Assembly (NCBI GenBank): GCA_902550805.1
Contig: CACDAL010000007.1
Coordinates: forward strand, 1 to 55,628
DNA from: an uncultured Pelagibacteraceae bacterium
GTDB lineage: Bacteria > Pseudomonadota > Alphaproteobacteria > Pelagibacterales > Pelagibacteraceae
Reading direction: 5' to 3'
DNA length: 55,628 nt
The notes under the pieces are model-generated. The model saw nothing but the letters and a program-made list of their open reading frames with translations. It was not told the origin of the DNA and did no database searches. Shown piece by piece: positions 31,413-39,773 of this stretch (position 1 is its first letter; each line of letters begins with the position of its first letter). The position numbers and the translations under genes are program-made.

Positions 31413-32141
31413 TTATTGTTTATAGTCAGGATTTTCAGAATCTAAGATTGATCTTACCGCTTTTAAGTGAAGTTCTGCCATATCTGTAGAATAATTTTCC
31501 CAGTCTTGAGCAGTTTTTTCTGCAACTTCTGGACTTGCTATATTTAATTCTTTTCCAGTAGATAATGCTGTTATGTACGTTTCGCAGGCTTTTTCAAAAT
31601 AAAATAAATCATCAAATGCCTGAGCAATTGTTGGCCCGGCTGTTAAAATTCCATGATTGGCTAGTAAAAGAATATTATGATTCCCAATACTGTTAGCCAT
31701 TTTTTCTGATTCTTCTTCAAAACCCAATCCTCCAAAATCTCCATAAACTCCTACACGATTATAGAATCTCATAGTGTTCTGATCTATAGGAGGAAGAGTT
31801 GGATCTTTTAAACATGATAATGCTGTTGCATATTTAGAGTGTACATGAAGTATACATTTTGCATTTGGAACCTTTTTATGAATAGCTCCATGAATGTTTA
31901 TTGCTGTAGGATCGACGATTTCGGGTTTTTTTTTCATTTCTTCGAAATTTTTACTTTCAATCAACACCAAATCGCTAGCTTTAATATTGCTAAAATGCAT
32001 ACCGGTACCATTTACATAAAAACTTCCATCGCTATCTGGCAGACATACGCTGAAATGGTTAGCTATTCCTTCATGCATATTTAATTTAGCTGTCCATCTA
32101 AAAACAGCTGCTAAATCATTTAATATTTCTGATCTTTCCAT
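31413..32141 (-). CDS. Class II aldolase/adducin family protein
   Basis: A 242-residue class II aldolase-fold protein. Motifs are HEGIANHFSV (about residue 22), ILHVHSKYATALSC with the two zinc-binding histidines (about 98-100), and LLLANHGILTAG with the third histidine (about 158). Family members include fuculose-phosphate aldolase, ribulose-phosphate epimerases and decarboxylases such as hydroxy-acid decarboxylases. The substrate is not readable. It is divergent from the BKACE gene with 34 bases between the starts, so the two probably share a regulatory region and might be co-expressed. Confidence 0.87.
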   Translation of the reverse strand: MERSEILNDLAAVFRWTAKLNMHEGIANHFSVCLPDSDGSFYVNGTGMHFSNIKASDLVLIESKNFEEMKKKPEIVDPTAINIHGAIHKKVPNAKCILHVHSKYATALSCLKDPTLPPIDQNTMRFYNRVGVYGDFGGLGFEEESEKMANSIGNHNILLLANHGILTAGPTIAQAFDDLFYFEKACETYITALSTGKELNIASPEVAEKTAQDWENYSTDMAELHLKAVRSILDSENPDYKQ

Positions 32142-32175
32142 ATTTATTATGATAATATACTTTATTTAAAAATAA

Positions 32176-33060
32176 ATGAGCAAAGTTTTTATATCGTGTG
32201 CAGTTACTGGATCGGGTGATACAGCAGGAAAGCATCCAGATTTACCTAAAACGCCAGAACAAATTGCAACAGCAGCTATAGAAGCGGCTAAAGCAGGAGC
32301 GGCAATAGCCCATATTCATGTTAGAGAAGAAGACGGAACACCCAGTAGAAGACTTGAGTTATACAAGGAGGTTGTAGATAGAGTTAGATCTAGAGAAACA
32401 GATATAATTTTAAATCTAACAACAGGGATGGGAGGAGATTTAGATATTGGGCAAGGAAAGAATCCACTTGAATTTGGTCCTATGACCGACATGGCAAATG
32501 TAATGGAAAGAATTGCAAATGCAGAGCAATTTTTACCTGAGATTTGCACACTCGATTGTGGAACTTTAAACTTTGGTGACAGTTCTGTAATTACAGTAAA
32601 TACTCCAAATGATTTAAGAAAAGCTGCAAAAAGATTACAAGAAATTAAAGTTAAACCAGAAATAGAAGCATTTGATTTAGGTAATATGTGGTTTGGTGCA
32701 CAATTATATAAAGAAGGATTACTTGATGATCCACCAATGTTTCAAATGTGTTTAGGAATACCTTGGGGCGCACCTGCAACTCCTTTAGCAATGCAAGCAA
32801 TGAAAGACATAATGCCAAAAGAAGGAGTGTGGTCAGGATTTGCTATTTCAAGAAATGAAATGCCTTTTGTGGCTCAAACAGTAATCATGGGAGGAAACCC
32901 TAGAGTAGGGCTAGAAGATAATTTATATTTATCAAAAGGTAAACTTGCAACTAATGCACAATTAGTTGAAAAGGCAATAAGGATAGTTAATGACCTTGGT
33001 GTTTCAACAATGACACCAGCCGAAACAAGAGAAAAACTTAAGCTTGTTAAACACAAGTAA
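32176..33060 (+). CDS. cdhC: BKACE (DUF849) enzyme, probable 3-dehydrocarnitine:acetyl-CoA trimethylamine transferase
   Basis: A 294-residue beta-keto acid cleavage enzyme. The zinc site is in AIAHIHVREEDG (about 41-52), and the pattern FISCAVTGSGDTAGKHPDLPKTPEQIA at the start, LNLTTGMGGDL, PEICTLDCGTLNFGD, FDLGNMWFGAQL and LGIPWGAPATP closely follow the branch I associate with the dehydrocarnitine-cleaving members. The reaction would be 3-dehydrocarnitine plus acetyl-CoA giving betainyl-CoA and acetoacetate. L-carnitine dehydrogenase (37968-38906) and a betainyl-CoA-type thioesterase (5154-5621) in the same window support this. Other BKACE substrates are possible. It leads a plus-strand group with a luciferase-like enzyme (55 bases on) and an alpha/beta hydrolase. 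Confidence 0.82.
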   Translation: MSKVFISCAVTGSGDTAGKHPDLPKTPEQIATAAIEAAKAGAAIAHIHVREEDGTPSRRLELYKEVVDRVRSRETDIILNLTTGMGGDLDIGQGKNPLEFGPMTDMANVMERIANAEQFLPEICTLDCGTLNFGDSSVITVNTPNDLRKAAKRLQEIKVKPEIEAFDLGNMWFGAQLYKEGLLDDPPMFQMCLGIPWGAPATPLAMQAMKDIMPKEGVWSGFAISRNEMPFVAQTVIMGGNPRVGLEDNLYLSKGKLATNAQLVEKAIRIVNDLGVSTMTPAETREKLKLVKHK

Positions 33061-33115
33061 TGACAAACATTAAAGCTAATAATAAAATAAAAATCTCAAA
33101 TATTAAAAATGGAAT

Positions 33116-34150
33116 ATGGATTTTAATCATTTTTTAACCAGTTATATGCCTGATCCTAAAATTGGATCAAAAACACATTTTGAAAATATGCTAGAGCAGG
33201 CAGTATTTGCTGAGAAACTTGGATACACAACTATTTCAATACCCGAACATCATTTAGTAAATATCTTGATGATGCCATCACCATTGCAAATGGCAGTTAA
33301 AATAGCTTCATTAACAAAAGAAATAAAAATTACCACAGGGATCGCAGTACTTCCTTTGCATGATATGAGAACTTACGCGGGTGAAGTTGCAACAGCCGAT
33401 ATTTTAACTGAGGGCAGATTAATTTTAGGAGTTGGTAGAGGAGCTTTCGCTTGGGAAATGAAAAGTTTAGGAACCCCTATAGAAATATCAAAAGAAAAAT
33501 TTGTAGAGTCCTTAGAAGTTTTGCAATTATTATTAAAAGACAAAGAAGTATCTTATAAAGGAAAGTTTTATAACTTTGAGCCTATTACTATAATGCCAAG
33601 ACCAATTAGTAATCCTATTCAAATGATGATTGCAGCGATGGATTTAAATAGCATAAAGGATGCTGCCTCTAGAGGATTTCACGTACAATCCACAGTCTTA
33701 TCCGGAACAAAAGAACTTTTAATACAAAGAGTAAATGCATTTAAGGAAGGTTGTGAAATTTTAGGAGAACAAGGAAAGTTGCTTAAACTATCCATGCAGA
33801 GAATGGCTTACTTAGCAAAAAATGAAAAAGATGCAGAAGAAAAAAATAGATTGGCATACGAATATTACAAAAGATTTGACAATATGTTTACTGGTCCTGG
33901 AAAAGTTAAAAATGGTGAAGTTGATCCTTTACCGAGAAGTCAGACTTATGAAGAAATGAAAAAAAATTTATTAATATGTCCTTTAAATGAAATGATAGAT
34001 AGATTAAGTGTTTATGCAGAAGCAGGTGTTGATGAAATAATTGTTAGTTCTAGTTTTGGTCAAAATCAAAAAGATTTAATTGATTCTATGCATAGGATAA
34101 GCGAAGAAATAATACCTTACTTTAAAAAAACCAACGTACAAGTCGCTTAA
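33116..34150 (+). CDS. Luciferase-like (LLM) flavin-dependent oxidoreductase
   Basis: A 344-residue TIM-barrel flavin enzyme of the bacterial luciferase family. The N-terminal part has AEKLGYTTISIPEHHLVN (about 31-48), then ITTGIAVLPLHDMRTYAGEVATADILTEGRLILGVGRG (about 83-120), the region that binds FMN. The end has LSVYAEAGVDEIIVSSSFG. Members are reduced-flavin monooxygenases or F420-type oxidoreductases; flavin is more likely here. A separate flavin reductase is not in the window. It lies between BKACE and an alpha/beta hydrolase (two bases to the next gene), hinting at oxygenation of a compound related to the BKACE pathway. The substrate is unknown. Confidence 0.85.
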   Translation: MDFNHFLTSYMPDPKIGSKTHFENMLEQAVFAEKLGYTTISIPEHHLVNILMMPSPLQMAVKIASLTKEIKITTGIAVLPLHDMRTYAGEVATADILTEGRLILGVGRGAFAWEMKSLGTPIEISKEKFVESLEVLQLLLKDKEVSYKGKFYNFEPITIMPRPISNPIQMMIAAMDLNSIKDAASRGFHVQSTVLSGTKELLIQRVNAFKEGCEILGEQGKLLKLSMQRMAYLAKNEKDAEEKNRLAYEYYKRFDNMFTGPGKVKNGEVDPLPRSQTYEEMKKNLLICPLNEMIDRLSVYAEAGVDEIIVSSSFGQNQKDLIDSMHRISEEIIPYFKKTNVQVA

Positions 34151-34152
34151 AA

Positions 34153-34932
34153 ATGTCAATCGAAGCAGTAGATTGTCATTATTCAATTACTGGATCAGGA
34201 CCTGCAATTTTTTTAACACATGGCATAGGTGCAGCAGAAGATGCTTGGAGATTTATAACTCCAAAACTATCAGAAAACTTTACAGTAATAACATATGATT
34301 TGCGTGGACATGGTAGATCGCCAGTTACTCACAAAAATTTTGGTTTAGAAGAGTTAATTTTAGATTTGGAGAGAGTAAGGGAAAAAACAAATATTGATAA
34401 AGGACATTTTTTTGGACACTCTCTAGGAGGAATGATTGCACCAGCTTATGCAAAGAAATATCCGAATAAAGTTTTGTCTGTCGGCATGTTATCAACTGTA
34501 GCAGGCAGATCTGAAGATGACTCAAAAAAAGTTTGGGGTGTAATTAAAGAAATGGAAGAAAATGGTGTAGAAAAAACTTTAGAAAAATTAACAAACAGAT
34601 GGTTTACAGATGAATTTATTGTAAACAATTCTAAATTAGTAGCGAGAAGATTAAAACAAGTAGTTGATACTGATCCAGATGTTTTTTTAAATGTATTTAG
34701 AATTTACGCAAAAACAGAAATGATTTCTTGGCTAAAAGAATTAACAAAACCTTGTCTATTAATGACAGGTGAAAATGATGGTGGATGCACTCCTAAGCAT
34801 AATGAAAAAATGGCCAATGAAATTAAAAATTCAGAGCTTGTAATATTGCCAAAACTTAAGCATTCTTTCTTAATAGAGGGACCCGATCAAATTATAGACA
34901 ATATAATTAAATTTATTACCAAATTTGATTAA
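34153..34932 (+). CDS. Alpha/beta-fold hydrolase
   Basis: A 259-residue alpha/beta hydrolase. The oxyanion motif is LTHGIGAAEDAW (about 21-32), DLRGHGRSP follows, the nucleophile is in FGHSLGGM (about 93-100), the acid is probably in TGENDGGCTP and the base in LKHSFLIEGP. It resembles 3-oxoadipate enol-lactonase-like and related carbon-carbon or ester hydrolases, which is not enough to assign a substrate. It starts two bases after the luciferase-like gene, so both are co-translated. Its last 17 bases overlap the convergent C69-like gene. Confidence 0.85.
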   Translation: MSIEAVDCHYSITGSGPAIFLTHGIGAAEDAWRFITPKLSENFTVITYDLRGHGRSPVTHKNFGLEELILDLERVREKTNIDKGHFFGHSLGGMIAPAYAKKYPNKVLSVGMLSTVAGRSEDDSKKVWGVIKEMEENGVEKTLEKLTNRWFTDEFIVNNSKLVARRLKQVVDTDPDVFLNVFRIYAKTEMISWLKELTKPCLLMTGENDGGCTPKHNEKMANEIKNSELVILPKLKHSFLIEGPDQIIDNIIKFITKFD

Positions 34933-36316
34933 AAGATTTTGGTCTAATATTTTTTGAAAATCTTTTAGTATTTCTAATATGTTTCTCTATACTTTTTGAG
35001 AGATTTTGAACTAATTTTAAGCCTTGTCTTAATTCATGTAAGCTAAAATTGTTTAATTTATTTTTAGTTAAGTTTTTATTTGTTTTGATAATTTTGGATG
35101 TTTTATTAATTAATTTTTTTTCTCTTTTTTCAAAAGCATTAATTATATTTGAATGAAATTTTTTTTTATTTTGTAAAATTAAGTAAAATAGTCTTTTGCA
35201 TTCATATACAGCTGAAACTGTTGATTCTATTCCTTGATTGACCAAAGAAAGAGTATCTATATTTTCTTTTTTTCTTTCATCTGAAAATCTATGAGACTCT
35301 CCTACCGTAAGATATCTATGCATCATAAACTCTTCGGGAATTTTAGTTTGTCCAATGAAAACTGGAGAAAAAGGAGAGGCCACAGCTCCGATTGGTGAAT
35401 GCCACAACATTCTTAAATTATTATGAGAAGGATCAATTAAAGGAACAACCTGGCCATATCCTGCGGTATCTCCTGTTAATTTTGGAGTCCTTATTGCCCA
35501 CATAACATCTTTTAAATTAATTTTTCCTGACTTTTTTGATAATTTTTTCATTTTATTTTCTATCCACTTTACTCCTTTCCATTTACCTTTTTTGTCGCCT
35601 AAGATTTTATTTACATTAAAAGGACCTTTTGAGTACCAACCTTTATTTCTGCAGAACTTAATAAGATTTTTAGAGTAAAGAAAATTAGGATTATTTATTT
35701 CATTAATTGGAATTTGTTCAATATAACCTGGACGTGATGCACGTACAGTATTTGGACCTAGACGTTCAGCGACCCACAAACCTTTGCCTCCAGCAAACTG
35801 TATCATTACCCAGGCTTCTTTAGAGTCAGCAAACATATGTGAGTTTCCTCCATAAGTACTTTCTCCATATTTTTTTATTAATTTGCTCGCTATTGTTACG
35901 GCTTCTCGAGCTGATTTAGCACGTTCTAAAACTATTCTTGCTATATCACTATAATTTAGACCTTTTTGATTTTTTGGAGTCATTTTAATTAATTCTTTTC
36001 GCGAAGGAGACCAAATATCTCTAACCGCAACCCCATGCTCATTTAGTCCACCATTAGTAATTGGCGCAGGAACACCCAAATAATAAGAATAACTTACTCT
36101 AATGTGTTTATGTGTTTTTGAAACTTGAGGAATTTTTATTAATTTGCCTGGCATGTCAGATTTTTCCGTAACACCAACAATTATTTTTTTACCTTTTTTG
36201 TGTTTTATTTTTGGAATAATTTCAAGCCAATGACTTGATGGTTCATCACCATATCCAGCCAACCATGCATGGCCATCGGATGTTAAATTTTTTCCAATAT
36301 AAAGGCCATAACTCAT
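34916..36316 (-). CDS. C69-family Ntn hydrolase (dipeptidase-like) with Ser in place of Cys
   Basis: A 466-residue protein similar to the C69/PepD dipeptidases, Ntn hydrolases with an N-terminal nucleophile. In the family the nucleophile Cys sits six residues before the Gly of L-x-V-G-K-x-A-S-x-D-G; here the matching stretch is S2-Y-G-L-Y-I-G-K-N-L-T-S-D-G, so the position is Ser. Removal of Met1 would expose it. Later blocks (NGGLNEHGVAVRD, ERAKSAREAV, FADSKEAWVMIQFAGGKGLWVAERL) agree with the family. C69 members are often made with a propeptide, absent here. The enzyme probably cleaves dipeptides or related amides. The 3' end overlaps the hydrolase gene opposite it; the last 100 residues are Lys/Asn-rich and weakly conserved. 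Confidence 0.8.
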   Translation of the reverse strand: MSYGLYIGKNLTSDGHAWLAGYGDEPSSHWLEIIPKIKHKKGKKIIVGVTEKSDMPGKLIKIPQVSKTHKHIRVSYSYYLGVPAPITNGGLNEHGVAVRDIWSPSRKELIKMTPKNQKGLNYSDIARIVLERAKSAREAVTIASKLIKKYGESTYGGNSHMFADSKEAWVMIQFAGGKGLWVAERLGPNTVRASRPGYIEQIPINEINNPNFLYSKNLIKFCRNKGWYSKGPFNVNKILGDKKGKWKGVKWIENKMKKLSKKSGKINLKDVMWAIRTPKLTGDTAGYGQVVPLIDPSHNNLRMLWHSPIGAVASPFSPVFIGQTKIPEEFMMHRYLTVGESHRFSDERKKENIDTLSLVNQGIESTVSAVYECKRLFYLILQNKKKFHSNIINAFEKREKKLINKTSKIIKTNKNLTKNKLNNFSLHELRQGLKLVQNLSKSIEKHIRNTKRFSKNIRPKSFNQIW

Positions 36317-36335
36317 AAATTAAGATTACTTCAGG

Positions 36336-37121
36336 TCAGTGCATTCTAATTGTGTTTCCATCAATACCAATAATTTGACCTGATATTCTTGCACCATCAT
36401 TCGAAATTAAAAAACTACACATTTTTCCAATATCTTCTTCGTATATCCAATTACCTAAAGAAGCCATTGATAAAAATTCTTTTTCTATTGTTTTCTTTGA
36501 AATTTTTAAGAACTTTGCTTTATCTCTAATGACTCTAACCATTCTGTCACCCTTAATTGTTCCTGGGCATATAGCATTGACACGAATTTTAAACTTACCT
36601 AATTCAAGAGCCAAAGTTTTTGTTACTCCAACTACAGCCCATTTACTTGCAGCATATGGTGACCTTAATGGAAATCCTAATATGCCTGCGCTTGATGATA
36701 AATTTATTATAGAGCCACCCTTATTTTTTTTAAGCATAGGAATTGCAAGTTTTGAGTAATAAAAATGACTAATTACATTTACTTTTAATGTTTTTTCCCA
36801 ATCTTTTGATTTAAGTTTTTCAATTGTACCCGTAGGACCTGCGATACCAACGTTATTAATTAATGCGTCTATTTTTTTGGTTTTTTTTGATATTTGTTTA
36901 AATAAATTTTTTACATCATTTTCATTTGAAGCGTCACACTCATAGGAAAAAAGTCTTTTATTATTTAATGGATTCTTCTTTACTTTATTTAGGAATTTTT
37001 TTTCTATATCACTAATAAAAACAGTTGCTCCCTTAGAAAGACATACTTTAGCTGTAGCCCAACCGATACCCGACGCTCCTGCAGAAATAATAATTTTTTT
37101 ATTTTTTAAAATGTTAGACAT
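36336..37121 (-). CDS. Short-chain dehydrogenase/reductase
   Basis: A 261-residue SDR. The nucleotide-binding loop is ISAGASGIGWATAK (about 12-25), a variant of T-G-x-x-x-G-x-G with Ser-Ala-Gly in front. The motif NNVGIAGPTG follows (about 89), then the catalytic Ser in NLSSSAGI and Tyr-Lys in YAASKWAVVG (about 155-159), and CPGTIKGD. The length is usual. SDRs act on many alcohols; here it is the last gene of the minus-strand block that contains carnitine dehydrogenase and two 2OG oxygenases, so it may oxidise a hydroxylated product of those. There is a 33-base gap to the upstream oxygenase gene. Confidence 0.88.
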   Translation of the reverse strand: MSNILKNKKIIISAGASGIGWATAKVCLSKGATVFISDIEKKFLNKVKKNPLNNKRLFSYECDASNENDVKNLFKQISKKTKKIDALINNVGIAGPTGTIEKLKSKDWEKTLKVNVISHFYYSKLAIPMLKKNKGGSIINLSSSAGILGFPLRSPYAASKWAVVGVTKTLALELGKFKIRVNAICPGTIKGDRMVRVIRDKAKFLKISKKTIEKEFLSMASLGNWIYEEDIGKMCSFLISNDGARISGQIIGIDGNTIRMH

Positions 37122-37154
37122 ATAAATTTTTTAACAAGATACTCATTAAATAAA

Positions 37155-37964
37155 TTAGTTTCTAGAAGAAACTATTGATTTGTACTTTTCCTGTAGCTTT
37201 TTTTGTTTTGCAATAGTGGCTGAGTTTAAATCATCAGAATCCGCAGGCATATCAATGCCAAAATTATTATAATTATCGACACCTCTTACACATATTGCGG
37301 TATCCGTATTATTTTTCAATTGCTTAACATGAGTTGCTAAATACTGAATATTAAAGCCTATTCTTCGATCATTACTTTTATTTGGCATAGAAGAATGAAT
37401 TGTCCATCCATGGTGAAACGATGCTTCTCCAGCTTTAAGAGAACATAGAGTTTTTTTACTTTCATCAAATTCTTGCACCCACTGGCTTTGAAAAAGCACA
37501 TTGTTTTCGTCTTCAATTGTCTTATGTTCTTTTTTTCCTTCTAAATGACTTCCTGGTATCATATACATAGCACCACTAATTTCATCTGCACTTGACAGTG
37601 CCAACCATACTGAAATCTGATCATCGTGACTAAATCCCCAATAAGTTAAATCTTGATGCCAGCTTACAAATGTTGGTGATTGAGGTTCTTTTATTATGTA
37701 AGTAGTATTATGAAGTAAAATATTAGGACCAATTACTTTCTCTACCATATCTAAAATATTTTTATTTGTAGCAAGTTCATAAGCTGACTTTAAAATAGTA
37801 TGTATTTTTGATTGGTAATGCATATTACCTAAAACTTTTTCAGTATTTTCTAATGTTGCTCTATGTTTTTTTGTTTCTTCAGATGAAATTATTCTTATAG
37901 GAGAAACGAAACCATTTTCATCATATTTTTTTTTATATTTATCTAGATTATTTATTTGGGTCAC
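37155..37964 (-). CDS. Phytanoyl-CoA-dioxygenase-family Fe(II)/2OG oxygenase
   Basis: A 269-residue PhyH-family oxygenase. The iron ligands fit H and D of WHQDLTYWG (about 119-127) and the His of WTIHSSMPNKSNDRR (about 188-202), with the last Arg placed for 2-oxoglutarate. LHNTTYIIK, WLALSSADEISGAMYMIPGSH and KAGEASFHHG are the usual PhyH blocks. The family includes phytanoyl-CoA and ectoine hydroxylases and PhnY. It lies three bases after the carnitine dehydrogenase gene, so it probably hydroxylates a compound in that pathway or a related quaternary amine. The substrate is unknown. Confidence 0.85.
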   Translation of the reverse strand: MTQINNLDKYKKKYDENGFVSPIRIISSEETKKHRATLENTEKVLGNMHYQSKIHTILKSAYELATNKNILDMVEKVIGPNILLHNTTYIIKEPQSPTFVSWHQDLTYWGFSHDDQISVWLALSSADEISGAMYMIPGSHLEGKKEHKTIEDENNVLFQSQWVQEFDESKKTLCSLKAGEASFHHGWTIHSSMPNKSNDRRIGFNIQYLATHVKQLKNNTDTAICVRGVDNYNNFGIDMPADSDDLNSATIAKQKKLQEKYKSIVSSRN

Positions 37965-37967
37965 TTG

Positions 37968-38906
37968 CTATTTTCTTAATTTATTTTCGTATTTTTTTCT
38001 TAGTTTCTGAAGCTTAACTAAATATTCATCTCTTATAGCAGATATCTTTTTAACTGATTTGCCTTTTGCTTGTTTCTTAGTTCCATCTATAATTCTTGAT
38101 GATAATTTTTTAGAAAGTTTAGGAGCTTTTAATTTTGTCCATGGTAATTTAAGAGCAGGTCCAAATTGCTTTAACATATGTTTCATTCCATCTTTACCTC
38201 CAGCTAAATGAAATGTTAAAAAAGTTCCCATTAATGACCATCTTAGTCCTGGTCCGTCTTCTATTGCTCTATCTAAATCTTTAGTAGTGGCATAACCTTC
38301 GTTAATTATATGCAGGGCTTCTCTCCATAATGCTTCTTGCAATCTATCAGCCAAATATCCAGGAAGTTCTTTTTTAACCATAATTGGATTCATTGAGATT
38401 GATTTATAAAATTTGTTAGCTTTATTGAGAAATTTTTTATGAGATTTTTTGCCAGGGACAATTTCTACTCCTGGACACAAATAAACAGGATTAAAAGGAT
38501 GTCCAATCATTGTTCGACCTTGAAATTTGCATTTAGAATATATTTTTGTTGGAAGCAAACCAGATGAACTTGATGAAATAATAGCGTTAGGTTTTGAATA
38601 TTTTCCAATTGTTTTCATCAATTGAGTTTTTATTTTATAATTTTCTAAAGCATTTTCTTGAATAAAATCTGCTGATTTAACCGCTTCTTTTATTGATGTG
38701 ACGTATTCAAAGTTATTTAGATTAATTTTTTTTTTATTAAATAGTTTTTTAATATGTGGAAAAGAATTTTTTATTTCTCTTATTATTTTTTTTTTTAATT
38801 TTAAATTTTTGTCGTAAGCTATTACTTTCTTATTGTGTGCCAAAAATCTGATGATCCAACCAACTCCAATAACCCCCGTTCCTATTACAGCAATTTTTTT
38901 AATCAT
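37968..38906 (-). CDS. cdhA: L-carnitine dehydrogenase
   Basis: A 312-residue NAD-dependent dehydrogenase of the 3-hydroxyacyl-CoA dehydrogenase fold. The nucleotide site is AVIGTGVIGVGW (about 6-17). Features that point to carnitine dehydrogenase rather than the CoA enzymes are ADFIQENALE, the S-S-S-S-G-L-L-P motif, GHPFNPVYLCPGVEIVPG, LADRLQEALWREALHIINEGYATT and GLRWSLMGTFL plus QFGPALKLPWT. It catalyses L-carnitine plus NAD to 3-dehydrocarnitine. Some homologues are fused to a thioesterase; this one is not, and a matching thioesterase is at 5154-5621. It is one base from the upstream 2OG oxygenase gene and three from the PhyH gene downstream, and the betaine transporter is upstream. Confidence 0.88.
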   Translation of the reverse strand: MIKKIAVIGTGVIGVGWIIRFLAHNKKVIAYDKNLKLKKKIIREIKNSFPHIKKLFNKKKINLNNFEYVTSIKEAVKSADFIQENALENYKIKTQLMKTIGKYSKPNAIISSSSSGLLPTKIYSKCKFQGRTMIGHPFNPVYLCPGVEIVPGKKSHKKFLNKANKFYKSISMNPIMVKKELPGYLADRLQEALWREALHIINEGYATTKDLDRAIEDGPGLRWSLMGTFLTFHLAGGKDGMKHMLKQFGPALKLPWTKLKAPKLSKKLSSRIIDGTKKQAKGKSVKKISAIRDEYLVKLQKLRKKYENKLRK

Positions 38907-39758
38907 TTAATCAGCTAAACCATCTGATCTAGCTTTATTTCTCTCTATATGAATTGGTAAAACTTTTCCATAAATAGCCTTTGAATGTTCTGGAGTATTA
39001 ACCCTCCAAGGATCCAAAACATACGCGGGAATACAAAGATATCTTGAGCAGTTTCCTTCTATTTTAGTTACACGATGAAGTGTAAAACGCCCTTTAAATA
39101 TTTGTAAATCACCTGGTTCTAATTTTAATTGTCGAACTTTAGTTCGGTCACCATCGAGTACTTTTTTAACTTCTTCAAAGTTTTCATTTCCTGGACCTCT
39201 AATATTTGGACAATATTCAAATATTCCTCCTTTATCTGGTTTTTGTATCATTAAACTTAAAGTAAATTCACAGCTATCGAAATGCCAAGGAAGTACACCT
39301 TCGGGTTTCATAACATTGTAAGCATGACATGCTAAAGGATCAGCCCATCTATAGATTGGAGATATTCCTAAACAAGCTGAAACAAAATTTAACAGCTCTT
39401 CTGTCTCATATAAAAATTTCATCTCAGAGTCTTTGGGAAAACAATCTGAATTTAAATAACCATTGTAACGTTTCATAAACAATCTTTTGGGATGATCTTT
39501 TGGAAGGGTGGGGTCATCTTTAGAGTACAAATATGCATTTATACTTTCTTTTGACATGTAAACATCATCAAGTTGTTTTTCTAATTCTTCTCTCATGATT
39601 TTTAATGATTTTGGTAGAATGAAATTGGGAATAGTAGAACAGCTATATTGATCTAAATCTTCTTTGCATTTTTTTATTAGATTTTTTATTTTTGGAGAGT
39701 TTAAATCGTTAATAGGGTATTTTTCAATATCTACAATATTGTGTAAATTTTTTTCCAT
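38907..39758 (-). CDS. Fe(II)/2-oxoglutarate oxygenase-like protein
   Basis: A 283-residue protein with the marks of a 2OG-Fe oxygenase: H and D in LPWHFDSCEFTLSLM (about 174-188) and a second His in GRFTLHRVTKIEG (about 225), followed by S-R-Y-L for 2-oxoglutarate. LEPGDLQIFKGR is the strand before the second His. It is only loosely like PhyH, and differs clearly from its neighbour at 37155-37964. This type is often found with amino-acid or amine hydroxylation, but I do not assign a substrate. It is 15 bases after the ATPase gene of the betaine transporter and one base before carnitine dehydrogenase, so it forms part of that operon. Confidence 0.75.
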   Translation of the reverse strand: MEKNLHNIVDIEKYPINDLNSPKIKNLIKKCKEDLDQYSCSTIPNFILPKSLKIMREELEKQLDDVYMSKESINAYLYSKDDPTLPKDHPKRLFMKRYNGYLNSDCFPKDSEMKFLYETEELLNFVSACLGISPIYRWADPLACHAYNVMKPEGVLPWHFDSCEFTLSLMIQKPDKGGIFEYCPNIRGPGNENFEEVKKVLDGDRTKVRQLKLEPGDLQIFKGRFTLHRVTKIEGNCSRYLCIPAYVLDPWRVNTPEHSKAIYGKVLPIHIERNKARSDGLAD

Positions 39759-39773
39759 AATTATTGGATGTAA

